64,000 nucleotides of DNA, taken from NCBI GenBank assembly GCA_046598525.1, contig JBKJIJ010000025.1, positions 62,001-126,000 on the forward strand, given 5' to 3'. Within the stretch, counting starts at the first letter, position 1. The number at the start of each line of letters is the position of its first letter. A model generated the notes under the pieces. The model made no database searches. It had not been told where the DNA came from and saw only the letters and a list, made by a program, of their open reading frames with translations. Positions 9,407-17,196 of the stretch are shown here, piece after piece. The position numbers and the translations under genes were made by a program. This stretch comes from Methylotenera_A sp046598525 (GTDB lineage Bacteria; Pseudomonadota; Gammaproteobacteria; Burkholderiales; Methylophilaceae).

Positions 9407-10495
9407 TTACTCAGCGTGCATGTTTAGTTGCGAAATAACTTTTTCAGCAGGCTGCATAGTCATCTCAATTTTTTGACCGTTATGCACCTTGCGCAAGCCT
9501 TCTAAAAGCACGTTATCGTTTTCTTTTAAGCCACTTTTTACAATAAATACAAAAGGTTGCTCTGCTGCGATAGTGATGAGTCTTTGCTCTAATTTATTTT
9601 CTTTATTCACCACATATACATACATTTTATCCAACACTTCAAAGGTAGCTTTTTGCGGAATGATGAGTGCATTTTTGTAAGGAATATCAATTAAAATATT
9701 GCCCGTTTCGCCATGTCGCAAAATTTGCTTAGGGTTTGGGAACACCGCCCTAAATTCGATATTGCCGGTTTTGTTATCAAAATCCGCTTCAACAGTTTCA
9801 ATTTTGCCGATTTGATCAAAAGTGGCCCCATTGGCCATTTTTAAATGCACATTAACCGGGTTTTGATCCACTTTATTGGTTTTGTAATCCAAGTATTCCG
9901 ATTCGGGCACATTAAAATACACCCACATTTTGCTAATGTCTGAAAGCGTGGTGAGCAAATCTCCTTCTGCCACAAGGCTACCGTTTCGCACATTAAAGTG
10001 ATCCATAATGCCGCCAAATGGCGCGTTGATATTGGTAAAATTTAAATGCGTTTGCGCTAATCGTACTTCTGCATTTGCCTTGTCTAGCTTGGCTTTGGCT
10101 AACGCTAATTCATTTGGCGACACGATATTTTTGTCAGTAAGCGCTTTGGTGTTTTGATATTCGATATGCACCATCTCTGCTTCCGCTTGCGATTTTTGCA
10201 CATCAATTTCGTACAAATTAGGCATTATTTTGAACATTCGCTGGCCTTTTGCCACCGATTGGCCTTCATCCACAAAAATATCTTTTATATAGCCGCGCTC
10301 TAAAGCCCTTAATTCAATATGCTTAAAAGCGCGAATTTGGCTGACATACTCTTTGGTAATAAAAGTGTCTTTACGCAAAGGATGCGTTACCTCAAATTTT
10401 GCCACTTCTTCTTTTGGTTCTTCTGTGCGCTGGCAGCCGCTAATAAGCAAGGTCGCCAAACTTAATCCCACCAATAATCGATTAATCATATTCAT
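9407..10495 (-). CDS. RND efflux periplasmic adaptor (membrane fusion protein)
   Basis: A 362-residue AcrA/MexA-type adaptor that joins pump and outer-membrane duct. The signal peptide ends in a lipobox (LLISGC), so it should be anchored in the inner membrane as a lipoprotein. Then come a biotinyl-lipoyl-like half (around residues 60-75), an alpha hairpin (about 85-150), the second lipoyl half, a beta barrel and a C-terminal membrane-proximal domain. It is the first gene of the operon, 33 bases before the pump gene. The ATG at 10495 is followed two codons later by another ATG; no strong ribosome-binding site distinguishes them. Confidence 0.93.
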   Translation of the reverse strand: MNMINRLLVGLSLATLLISGCQRTEEPKEEVAKFEVTHPLRKDTFITKEYVSQIRAFKHIELRALERGYIKDIFVDEGQSVAKGQRMFKIMPNLYEIDVQKSQAEAEMVHIEYQNTKALTDKNIVSPNELALAKAKLDKANAEVRLAQTHLNFTNINAPFGGIMDHFNVRNGSLVAEGDLLTTLSDISKMWVYFNVPESEYLDYKTNKVDQNPVNVHLKMANGATFDQIGKIETVEADFDNKTGNIEFRAVFPNPKQILRHGETGNILIDIPYKNALIIPQKATFEVLDKMYVYVVNKENKLEQRLITIAAEQPFVFIVKSGLKENDNVLLEGLRKVHNGQKIEMTMQPAEKVISQLNMHAE

Positions 10496-10566
10496 TTCTA
10501 TTTTAAAAAGTTCAAAAAGAGGGCGCTAATGCACTTCATCCGCTCTAATTAAGCATGCGCGGCAAT

Positions 10567-10585
10567 GCATCTAATTTTTAGATGC
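10567..10585. promoter_or_regulatory. Palindrome, candidate repressor operator of the RND operon
   Basis: GCATCTAATTTTTAGATGC is a perfect 8-bp inverted repeat with a 3-base centre. It lies about 70-90 bases upstream of the adaptor start codon, a typical promoter position. The symmetry and AT-rich centre suit a dimeric regulator of TetR or MarR type. That function is inference. Confidence 0.45.
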
Positions 10586-10769
10586 GGCTGGGCAAGCAAT
10601 GGGCGTGATGAGATGAACGATTGCGCTCGGTTTTGGTCAATTCACAGATGTTGTGATTGGGATTTGTGCAGCTAGCACCGTTTAAAAGCTTAAAAAAGTG
10701 CTAATTAAGGCATGCCGGTTGGCAGCATTAGTAACAATTAAATTTGGCTAGTAAAGCTTTGCTTATTAG

Positions 10770-10790
10770 GTTTAATGCGTAACATTAAAC
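10770..10790. repeat. Inverted repeat, 8-bp arms, 5-base loop
   Basis: GTTTAATG (10770-10777) and CATTAAAC (10783-10790) flank CGTAA. The arms are perfect. It lies between the efflux operon and the small membrane-protein gene; there is no T-run on either side, so an operator is likelier than a terminator. Confidence 0.4.
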
Positions 10791-10825
10791 GGCGTGAAAC
10801 CCCAGCAAACATCGGTTTAGACCGA

Positions 10826-11152
10826 TTAGTGCAAAGGCGGAGAGCGGGGTTGGATCTGGTAGAAAAAGGTAAGGCGGGGAATGACTTTGCGACGGCTGAC
10901 AACTAAATATTGATTTAACGCAACGCAAACAATTAAAAAGCTGGCAATAAAAAAATCTAAACTAACACCATCTAAAAGAGGTTCTGCATCGTTTAAAAAC
11001 TCTTGCATTTCAATCACACGCACTCTTGTGGTGTCATCGCTATAAGAGTTATCTGAAAACTGAGAAACAAGCGCAAAACCAGCCACAGTAATCAACATTG
11101 TTAACAATAACAATCTGATTTTAAGTGCAACTGAGTGAATGTTGTAGTGCAT
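10826..11152 (-). CDS. Small hypothetical membrane protein
   Basis: About 108 residues from the ATG at 11152 (a TTG at 11203 would add 17). There is one hydrophobic segment near the N-terminus (LLLLTMLITVAGFALV), an acidic middle (a run ending NDAEPLLDG), a second hydrophobic segment (FFIASFLIVCVALN) and a basic, proline-rich end. I do not recognise a family. The size and layout loosely recall small proteins found near efflux systems, but that is only a resemblance. It points the same way as the RND operon, 330 bases upstream of it. A short hairpin (10811-10826) overlaps its stop codon. Confidence 0.45.
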   Translation of the reverse strand: MHYNIHSVALKIRLLLLTMLITVAGFALVSQFSDNSYSDDTTRVRVIEMQEFLNDAEPLLDGVSLDFFIASFLIVCVALNQYLVVSRRKVIPRLTFFYQIQPRSPPLH

Positions 11153-11302
11153 GTGTTTAGTTAGATTTGGCTTATTAATGGATTTTAAATTGACTATTAT
11201 CAATTACTTAAATGGTTTAGCAATTGATAATAGTTGATGATTGTATTTGAAATAAATTATTATTACAACGAATCCGTTTAATTAGAATCCCTAATAATTA
11301 GC

Positions 11303-12268
11303 TTAAGGCGCTAGTTTATAAAATCTATTTTCAAGCGTTTTGCCGTCCTTTAATTTATCTAGCTGGCTGCCTGAACTATCACCCAAGCGCGTTAAGCGCT
11401 CATCTGGATGGGGGTGTGTTTTAAATAGCAGCGCCACACTGTTGTCTGTTTTGTTGGTTTGGCCAATCGTTTGCAATACTTCGGCTAGGCCATATACATC
11501 ATAACCAGCGCGCGCGGCTAGAATCATGCCCATGCGGTCAGCTTCATATTCGGCATTTTTATCTAAACTACGCGCACTAATTTCGGCGCCGCTACCAATG
11601 GCTTTTTGTGCTAGTTGATTATTTTTACCAAATTTATCGGTAATTAAACTGGCACCAATGTTTAGCAATTGCTGTTTTTGCAGCACTTTTAATTGATGCT
11701 TTTGCACGATATGCGCAATTTCGTGCGCTAAAACGCCAGCCAATTGCGCTTCGTTACTTAGCTGCTGATAGAGACCTTTTGTAATCAGCACGTAGCCGCC
11801 GGGTGCGGCAAATGCGTTTAAGTCGCTACTTTCTATCACGCCAAATTTCCATGGTAAATCAGCACGTTCCGATTGATTAGCCACAATGCGGCCCACTTTA
11901 TTCACGTATTTCTGTAAAGCTTCATCTTTAACCAAAGGCGCTGCGCCAAGCAAGCTGCCGGTAATTTCGCGACCCAAGGCAATTTCTTCTTGTTTGCTTG
12001 GGTTTTTCCAGTTAAACGCTTTTGCCTCAGGCGCTGCTTTTACCTCAGTTGCAGCAGGTGTTTGTTCAGTTGTGGTTGTTGGTGAAGTGGTGCTTTTTAA
12101 TGCATCTGCTTCTGGTGTGGTGGTTTCACTGTTGGTTTGAGCGCCATTTTTTACTTCCTCAATTTTTTGTTTAGCGGCATCTTCTAATGCTTTGCCAAAA
12201 TCGAATGCTGCTGAGGTGGTAGAAAAAATTCCAGCCGATATCATTAAGCTAATCAATAACTTATTCAT
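11303..12268 (-). CDS. M48 family zinc metalloprotease
   Basis: A 321-residue secreted or periplasmic peptidase. An N-terminal signal peptide ends near TTSAAF, then a low-complexity Thr/Glu/Ala linker (about residues 40-90), then the M48 domain with the zinc-binding HEIAH motif (in VLAHEIAHIVQ) and the third-ligand region EYEADRMG. Relatives include the BepA/YfgC and LoiP quality-control proteases of the envelope. The start is supported by a strong AAGGAG site. Its ATG overlaps the stop of the SH3 gene by one base (TAATG), so the two are translationally coupled and probably act together in the envelope. Confidence 0.92.
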   Translation of the reverse strand: MNKLLISLMISAGIFSTTSAAFDFGKALEDAAKQKIEEVKNGAQTNSETTTPEADALKSTTSPTTTTEQTPAATEVKAAPEAKAFNWKNPSKQEEIALGREITGSLLGAAPLVKDEALQKYVNKVGRIVANQSERADLPWKFGVIESSDLNAFAAPGGYVLITKGLYQQLSNEAQLAGVLAHEIAHIVQKHQLKVLQKQQLLNIGASLITDKFGKNNQLAQKAIGSGAEISARSLDKNAEYEADRMGMILAARAGYDVYGLAEVLQTIGQTNKTDNSVALLFKTHPHPDERLTRLGDSSGSQLDKLKDGKTLENRFYKLAP

Positions 12269-12777
12269 TATTTTGCTCCTTTTAAATAAGCAATTGATGT
12301 AGAGTTTAAGCCGCCTGCGCTGGCAAATTGTTTGCCGTCATTAGCCGTTGCCTCATAGCTTTCTAATTTTTTCATTTCCGATTCATTAAATTGCGCGGCT
12401 TTAAGTTCTTCTGCACTTAAACCGCGAATGCCAGTGGTAGAAACCACTTTACCCGTGCCAGCGCGGCCACTAGCCACAGCGGCAATGCCGCCAACTTGGT
12501 TGGTTTGCGTGGCAGCGCCGCGTTTTACCGATAATAATCGCACCCAGCCAGCACTTTTTTTGGATTTAACTTGTAGCCAAGCACCTTTTTTACTGACAAT
12601 ATCGACCGCATCATTTTTGGCCAAAGCACCTACCGATTTTGCATCAGCAAACGGTTCGGCACGTAATGTATCGGCTTTTAAAGCCGTGCCAGCATCACCT
12701 GCTAAGCTTAAAATAGAGTGGTTAATGAGTGGGAAACTTAAACCCAACAGTATGATTAATTTAATATTTTTTTTCAT
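12268..12777 (-). CDS. Secreted SH3-domain protein
   Basis: About 169 residues with a signal peptide followed by a bacterial SH3 domain (roughly residues 30-75: LRAEPFADAKSVGAL, VKSKKSAGWVRL). The C-terminal half is small-residue rich and unassigned. Bacterial SH3 domains usually bind peptidoglycan or other envelope ligands. The ATG at 12777 follows an AGGA site with good spacing; a TTG two codons upstream is less likely. It is coupled to the M48 protease gene and follows the CHASE2 gene by about 70 bases, so the three likely form one envelope-stress or signalling operon. Confidence 0.85.
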   Translation of the reverse strand: MKKNIKLIILLGLSFPLINHSILSLAGDAGTALKADTLRAEPFADAKSVGALAKNDAVDIVSKKGAWLQVKSKKSAGWVRLLSVKRGAATQTNQVGGIAAVASGRAGTGKVVSTTGIRGLSAEELKAAQFNESEMKKLESYEATANDGKQFASAGGLNSTSIAYLKGAK

Positions 12778-12849
12778 ATTCAATCCTAAATTGATGATTA
12801 CCTTATTTTATTGATACCTAAATTTATGCGTAATAGCACTTATTTATTT

Positions 12850-14547
12850 CTAGTTCGCGGCTGTATTAAATTCGCCGCTTTCTAAAACCAGCACCGCTTG
12901 CGCAAACAATCTTCGCCATTGCGATGCCATCGAAATATCTGGCTGATTGGCTAATATACCTTCATGCAAGGCATAACGCGTAGCGGTTGAATTTGGCAGA
13001 CCCAGCTTAGTGATTATCAGCGGCAATTGCTCTGCAATCGTTTGTGCATCTAGCTTGGCGCTGGCGGCGTATTCGGCTTGATTAGCCGCAAATAGCCAAC
13101 TCACCACCACCATATCGCCAAATAAACCCCAAATTCCGCTTTGCGTTCCTTGCATAATTTCTATTGAGTTTGGCGTTTTGCTGCTTAATTCAAGCTCGCG
13201 TTTCAATTTTTTTAGTAGTGTGTCACTTAGCGCCTCTTTGCTTTCAATCAAAATTGGCATCATCAGCACACTATGCTCAGCCGCGTCGGATTTTACACCA
13301 AACGCCAGCCAGCGTTGAAGCGCGCGGTCGGTGGCTAGCGCATATATTTTAGCGATAGCAAACAGCGCTACCGCCCACAGAATAGGGCCAGTTAAATCTA
13401 AATAGGTGTTGCTCACATTAATCGCAATATATGACAGCACCAACAAGCCAATTTGGCTGCCTGTAAATATTGAGTTAAATTTATCGCGATCTACCTTAAT
13501 ATAAAACGCCAAAGTGGTGAGCCAAATCAATAACAAACTCATCAGCACATAAGGCGTTTTGCCGCGCCACACTTTTAAATAATCATTATGTTTAGCGTTA
13601 TCAATGGCGGTGGCCAAAATTTCTACACCGGGAAACTGCTTATCCATGGCGGTGGGTTTAATATCAAATAATCCAGCCGCGGTAGAGCCGATAATCACAA
13701 TTTTATTAGTGAATTCATTTGGCGGCCGCGTTTTATTTTTGCTGGCTAAATCGGTAAACACATCGCTAAAGCTAGCATAGGTATAGGTAAAAGGTTTGCC
13801 ACGCCAATTAATCAGCATGTTTTGCGGCAGATTATCGGTATTGCTGCCGCTAAATTCAGCCACTACTTTTGGCAGCGATGGCAAGCGCCAGCCTGAATCT
13901 TCATAAAACATGCGGTATTCGCGCACAATGCCATCGTTATCGGGGTACACATTATGCGTGCCTAAACGGTTTGGCTTATGAGCACCTTGAAAAAATGGCA
14001 AAATGGCGGCCACAGTGGCGTTTTTATTGGCATCTGCGCTGGCAATTAAGCCTGGAATTTGCGCATATTTTAATTGGCTTAGCGCATCTTGACTGGCATC
14101 TAAACGCAAAATAGGGAAGAAAGTATTATCCGATGCCGCCACCACCTCATTAAAATAAGCGTCAGAATCGGCGTTGTAAATATCGGCATCGCTAAACACA
14201 ATATCAAACACAATGGCTTTGGGGTTTTGCGCCTGAATATTCTCTACAAATTCGCCCAATACTTGGCGCGGCCAAGGCCAGCGGCCGTAATCTTTGGCAA
14301 AAGCCGCCAAACTGGCTTCATTAATATCCACAATCACAATATCTTGATCAGCGGCGGGCTTAATGACGCGATTTTTCACCATAAAATCAAACGCTTTATC
14401 GCGCATATTTTCGCCAACATGAAACACGCTGGCATCTAACAACACCAACAGCGTAAATAAAGTGGCTAAATAAATGTAAAAATTGTTTTTAAGCTTGCGC
14501 GTTAAATTGGCAAGCCATTGTCCTATAAGCAATTTAAGTTTAATCAT
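12850..14547 (-). CDS. CHASE2-domain membrane sensor with uncharacterised cytoplasmic domain
   Basis: A 565-residue protein. One N-terminal helix (about 22-42) leads into an extracytoplasmic CHASE2 domain (about 45-315, with VIVDINEASL, GRWPWPR, KAIVFDIVFSD and VIIGSTAAGLFD), then three membrane helices (about 325-405). In most CHASE2 proteins an adenylate cyclase, GGDEF or kinase domain follows. Here the last 160 residues show none of these motifs, and I do not recognise the domain. It stands first in the minus-strand group with the SH3 and M48 genes and is divergent from rmuC. It probably senses an envelope signal; its output is unknown. Confidence 0.88.
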   Translation of the reverse strand: MIKLKLLIGQWLANLTRKLKNNFYIYLATLFTLLVLLDASVFHVGENMRDKAFDFMVKNRVIKPAADQDIVIVDINEASLAAFAKDYGRWPWPRQVLGEFVENIQAQNPKAIVFDIVFSDADIYNADSDAYFNEVVAASDNTFFPILRLDASQDALSQLKYAQIPGLIASADANKNATVAAILPFFQGAHKPNRLGTHNVYPDNDGIVREYRMFYEDSGWRLPSLPKVVAEFSGSNTDNLPQNMLINWRGKPFTYTYASFSDVFTDLASKNKTRPPNEFTNKIVIIGSTAAGLFDIKPTAMDKQFPGVEILATAIDNAKHNDYLKVWRGKTPYVLMSLLLIWLTTLAFYIKVDRDKFNSIFTGSQIGLLVLSYIAINVSNTYLDLTGPILWAVALFAIAKIYALATDRALQRWLAFGVKSDAAEHSVLMMPILIESKEALSDTLLKKLKRELELSSKTPNSIEIMQGTQSGIWGLFGDMVVVSWLFAANQAEYAASAKLDAQTIAEQLPLIITKLGLPNSTATRYALHEGILANQPDISMASQWRRLFAQAVLVLESGEFNTAAN

Positions 14548-14612
14548 CTGTTTTTTATTTATAAAGGTGAAAGTCGCACGGGTTTGTAACGACTGATTTA
14601 TAATATTGGGTT

Positions 14613-15935
14613 ATGAACGAAATTATAATCTTACTTTTAGTTTTAACGCTTATTTTGCTGGCTTGGCTAGCGTGGCGCGAGTTTTCGAATAACAACAATA
14701 GTGCTTTATTAAACCAGCTAGAAGACAAACACCGCGCCATGTTGCTGGATTTAAATGACGGCTTAAATAAGCTGGCTGACCGCTTAAATGCAGCTTCTCA
14801 AGATAGCAGTGACCGATTAAAAGCCTTGGTTTCATTAGAGTTGCAAAGCACGCGTAGCGCCATGCAAGAGTTGCAGCTGGCGCAGAATTCCAGCCTAGCG
14901 CAAACGCGCGAAACGGTATTAGAAACGCTGCATAAAACCTTGAGCGAGCAAGGAAAATCGCAACAAAGCCTGATTAACGACACCATGTTAAAAGCCACCA
15001 CAACGCTTACGCAAAGCGTGGAAAGTTTGGGCAAAATTGTGGATAGCCGCTTAGAACAAATTGGTGGCAAAGTGTCTGAACGATTGGATGAAGGCTTTAA
15101 AAAGACCAACGAAACCTTTATTAGCGTGATGGAACGCTTGGCGACCATTGACGAAGCGCAAAAGAAAATTGATGGCTTAACCGTGAATATGGTGAGCCTG
15201 CAAGAATTATTGGGTGATAAACGCAGCCGCGGTGCGTATGGTGAGGTGCAATTAGAAGGCTTGGTGCGCAACGTGTTGCCAGCCAGCAGTTTTAGCATGC
15301 AACATAGTTTTGCCAATGGCACGCGTGTGGATTGCGCGCTATTTTTGCCTGCACCAACTGGCACGGTGGCGGTAGATAGTAAGTTTCCACTTGAAAATTA
15401 CCACAAAATGTTTGATAGCAGCCTGCCAGAAGCGGCGCAAAATGCGGCTGAAAAGCAATTTAAAGCCGATATTAAAAAGCACGTGGACGATATTGCTAAC
15501 AAATACATTATCCCAAATGTGACTAGCGATGGCGCAGTGATGTTTATTCCGGCAGAGGCGGTGTTTGCTGAGATTCACGCTTATCACCCTGAAATTATTG
15601 ATTACGCCATGATTAAGCGCGTGTGGCTGGTTTCGCCCACCACATTAATGGCGGTGCTAAATACCGCGCGTGCAGTGTTAAAAGATGTTGAAATGCGCAA
15701 ACAAGTGCACATTATTAAAGATGAATTAGGTAAGCTTAGCAAAGATTTTGAGCGTTTTGATGTGCGCATGAAAAAGCTGGCGGATAATATTCGCCAAGCA
15801 CATGATAATGCGCAAGAGGTGCACATTAGCAGCCAAAAGATCACCAATCGATTTAAGCAAATTGAGCGCGTAGAATTAAGTAATCAGCCGCTGGATTTAC
15901 TAGATACGATTGATGACGTTTTAGATGATAAATAA
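14613..15935 (+). CDS. rmuC: DNA recombination protein RmuC
   Basis: A 440-residue RmuC homologue: N-terminal membrane anchor (residues 3-20), long coiled coil (about 25-190), then the nuclease-like RmuC domain (about 200-400) with the conserved stretch GDKRSRGAYGEVQLE and the core VAVDSKFPLENY. RmuC limits inversions at short repeats in E. coli; the fold is related to restriction endonucleases. The gene diverges from the CHASE2 gene with only 65 bases between them, so the promoters must lie back to back there. Complete. Confidence 0.95.
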   Translation: MNEIIILLLVLTLILLAWLAWREFSNNNNSALLNQLEDKHRAMLLDLNDGLNKLADRLNAASQDSSDRLKALVSLELQSTRSAMQELQLAQNSSLAQTRETVLETLHKTLSEQGKSQQSLINDTMLKATTTLTQSVESLGKIVDSRLEQIGGKVSERLDEGFKKTNETFISVMERLATIDEAQKKIDGLTVNMVSLQELLGDKRSRGAYGEVQLEGLVRNVLPASSFSMQHSFANGTRVDCALFLPAPTGTVAVDSKFPLENYHKMFDSSLPEAAQNAAEKQFKADIKKHVDDIANKYIIPNVTSDGAVMFIPAEAVFAEIHAYHPEIIDYAMIKRVWLVSPTTLMAVLNTARAVLKDVEMRKQVHIIKDELGKLSKDFERFDVRMKKLADNIRQAHDNAQEVHISSQKITNRFKQIERVELSNQPLDLLDTIDDVLDDK

Positions 15936-15958
15936 CATTAAGAAAAAACAATAAAGCC

Positions 15959-16216
15959 ATGAAAATAAAAGTATTATATTTTGCAAGAATTAAAGAAGCG
16001 GTGAATTATTCAACGGAAGAAATTGATTTACCCAATGAAATCGTCACCATTACCGCGCTTAAAAATTGGCTAGCATTGCGTGGCGATGTGTGGGCTAATT
16101 TGTTTGATGGCAAACAAATTGTTCGCGCGGCCATTAATCATACTTTGGTAGATGATTTAGCGACTATTCAAGCCAATGACGAAGTGGCGTTTTTCCCGCC
16201 TGTTACCGGTGGTTAA
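15959..16216 (+). CDS. moaD: Molybdopterin synthase sulfur carrier subunit
   Basis: An 85-residue ubiquitin-fold protein ending in the functional Gly-Gly (PPVTGG), which carries the thiocarboxylate used to make molybdopterin. It acts with MoaE in the cytoplasm. The gene normally sits directly before moaE; here the two are separated by 443 bases that hold a DUF559 gene between inverted repeats. Confidence 0.95.
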   Translation: MKIKVLYFARIKEAVNYSTEEIDLPNEIVTITALKNWLALRGDVWANLFDGKQIVRAAINHTLVDDLATIQANDEVAFFPPVTGG

Positions 16217-16224
16217 GTAAATAT

Positions 16225-16262
16225 CCCCTCTCCCTTGATGGGAGAGGGTTAGGGAGAGGGAG
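16225..16262. repeat. GC-rich repeat, left copy flanking the DUF559 gene
   Basis: A CCCTCTCCC / GGGAGAGGG palindromic element (arms 16226-16234 and 16240-16248, with a second GGGAGAGGG at 16252-16260). Its reverse complement matches the right copy at 16601-16639 closely, so the pair are inverted terminal repeats. Its end also supplies a purine-rich ribosome-binding-like stretch before the DUF559 start. Confidence 0.85.
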
Positions 16263-16263
16263 C

Positions 16264-16641
16264 TTGCTACATAAAAATCTTCAATTTGCCAAAATTTTGC
16301 GAACCAATCAAACAGATGCAGAGTTGAAAATGTGGCGAGCTTTACGCGCTGGTCGTTTGATGCAGTTTAAATTTAAGCGGCAAGTACCAATTGAGGAATT
16401 TATAGTTGATTTTGTTTGTTATGAACGCAGGTTGATTTTGGAAATTGACGGTGGGCAACATGTGGCTAATGAAAAAGACATCACTAGAGATGCCAGCTTA
16501 GATAGGATGGGTTTTCGAGTTTTAAGATTTTGGAATAATGATGTTATGCAAAACTTTGAGGGTGTACTGGCTATTGTTTTGCAGAACTTACAAATAACTA
16601 CCCCTCTCCCCGGCCCTCTCCCACAAGGGGAGAGGGAGTGA
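16264..16641 (+). CDS. DUF559 endonuclease-domain protein
   Basis: A 125-residue member of DUF559, small proteins with a Vsr/PD-(D/E)XK-like nuclease fold. Family landmarks are TDAELKMWRALRAG, FKFKRQVPIEEFIVDFVCY and LILEIDGGQH, then FRVLRFWNNDV. It starts at TTG 16264, just after the left repeat. The last dozen residues (TPLPGPLPQGERE) are encoded by the right repeat, as commonly seen for this family. The gene interrupts an otherwise standard moaD-moaE pair and carries its own flanking repeats, so it behaves like a mobile cassette. Its substrate is unknown. Confidence 0.85.
   Translation: MLHKNLQFAKILRTNQTDAELKMWRALRAGRLMQFKFKRQVPIEEFIVDFVCYERRLILEIDGGQHVANEKDITRDASLDRMGFRVLRFWNNDVMQNFEGVLAIVLQNLQITTPLPGPLPQGERE
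16601..16639. repeat. GC-rich repeat, right copy flanking the DUF559 gene
   Basis: CCCTCTCCCC, CCCTCTCCC and GGGGAGAGGG blocks in inverted orientation to the left copy. It encodes the C-terminus of the DUF559 protein and lies 20 bases before moaE. Confidence 0.85.
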
Positions 16642-16659
16642 ATATTAAGTTGAATTTAA

Positions 16660-17112
16660 ATGACAGTAACGGTACAAATTGAAGATTTTGATGTTGGCGC
16701 GCAACTGAATAAGCTTAGGTTGGTAAGCCCCAATATTGGGGCGCTAGTGAGTTTTGTTGGGCAAGTGCGTGACATTAATGATGGTGATTCAATCAATACG
16801 CTAACATTAGAGCATTACCCTGGCATGACCGAAAGCGCGCTACTGGCGATTGAAACTGAGGCAAAATCGCGCTGGGATATACTTGATAGCGTGATTATTC
16901 ATCGCGTTGGTACTCTTAAGCCTTTAGATCAAATTGTGCTTGTTGCAGTGGTTAGTGCGCATAGAGGTGAGGCTTTTAAGGCGTGTGAATTTATAATGGA
17001 TTATTTAAAGACGCAGGCGCCATTTTGGAAAAAAGAAGCCACCAAACAAGGCGAGCGCTGGGTAGAAGCAAAAGTAAGCGATGATTTAGCGCTTAAGCAG
17101 TGGCAAAAATAA
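16660..17112 (+). CDS. moaE: Molybdopterin synthase catalytic subunit
   Basis: A 150-residue MoaE that inserts two sulfurs from MoaD thiocarboxylate into precursor Z (cPMP). The conserved VGQVRDIN (about residues 33-40), HRVGTLKPLD (81-90), VVSAHRGEAF (97-105) and the catalytic lysine region KTQAPFWKKE (117-126) are present. Complete. It follows the right repeat of the DUF559 cassette, so its ancestral promoter and coupling with moaD may have changed. Confidence 0.95.
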   Translation: MTVTVQIEDFDVGAQLNKLRLVSPNIGALVSFVGQVRDINDGDSINTLTLEHYPGMTESALLAIETEAKSRWDILDSVIIHRVGTLKPLDQIVLVAVVSAHRGEAFKACEFIMDYLKTQAPFWKKEATKQGERWVEAKVSDDLALKQWQK

Positions 17113-17196
17113 CGCGATTTTGCAATTAATAGGCCGTAAATGGTCAGACACAAACAAAGTAATCAAACTCATATAAGTAATCATGTAAAAGTAATC

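Larger units (their letters stand above)
10496..10825. promoter_or_regulatory. 330-bp leader region of the RND operon with palindromes
   Basis: I see no gene here. The region should hold the promoter of the minus-strand efflux operon. It contains two clear palindromes, listed separately (10567-10585 and 10770-10790). No regulator gene is adjacent to the pump operon, so any repressor acting here must be encoded elsewhere. Confidence 0.5.

Noticed and set aside
14798..15364. A 188-codon minus-strand frame opposite rmuC.
   Set aside because: Composition and cysteine-rich nonsense pattern are those of an antisense shadow of a real gene.
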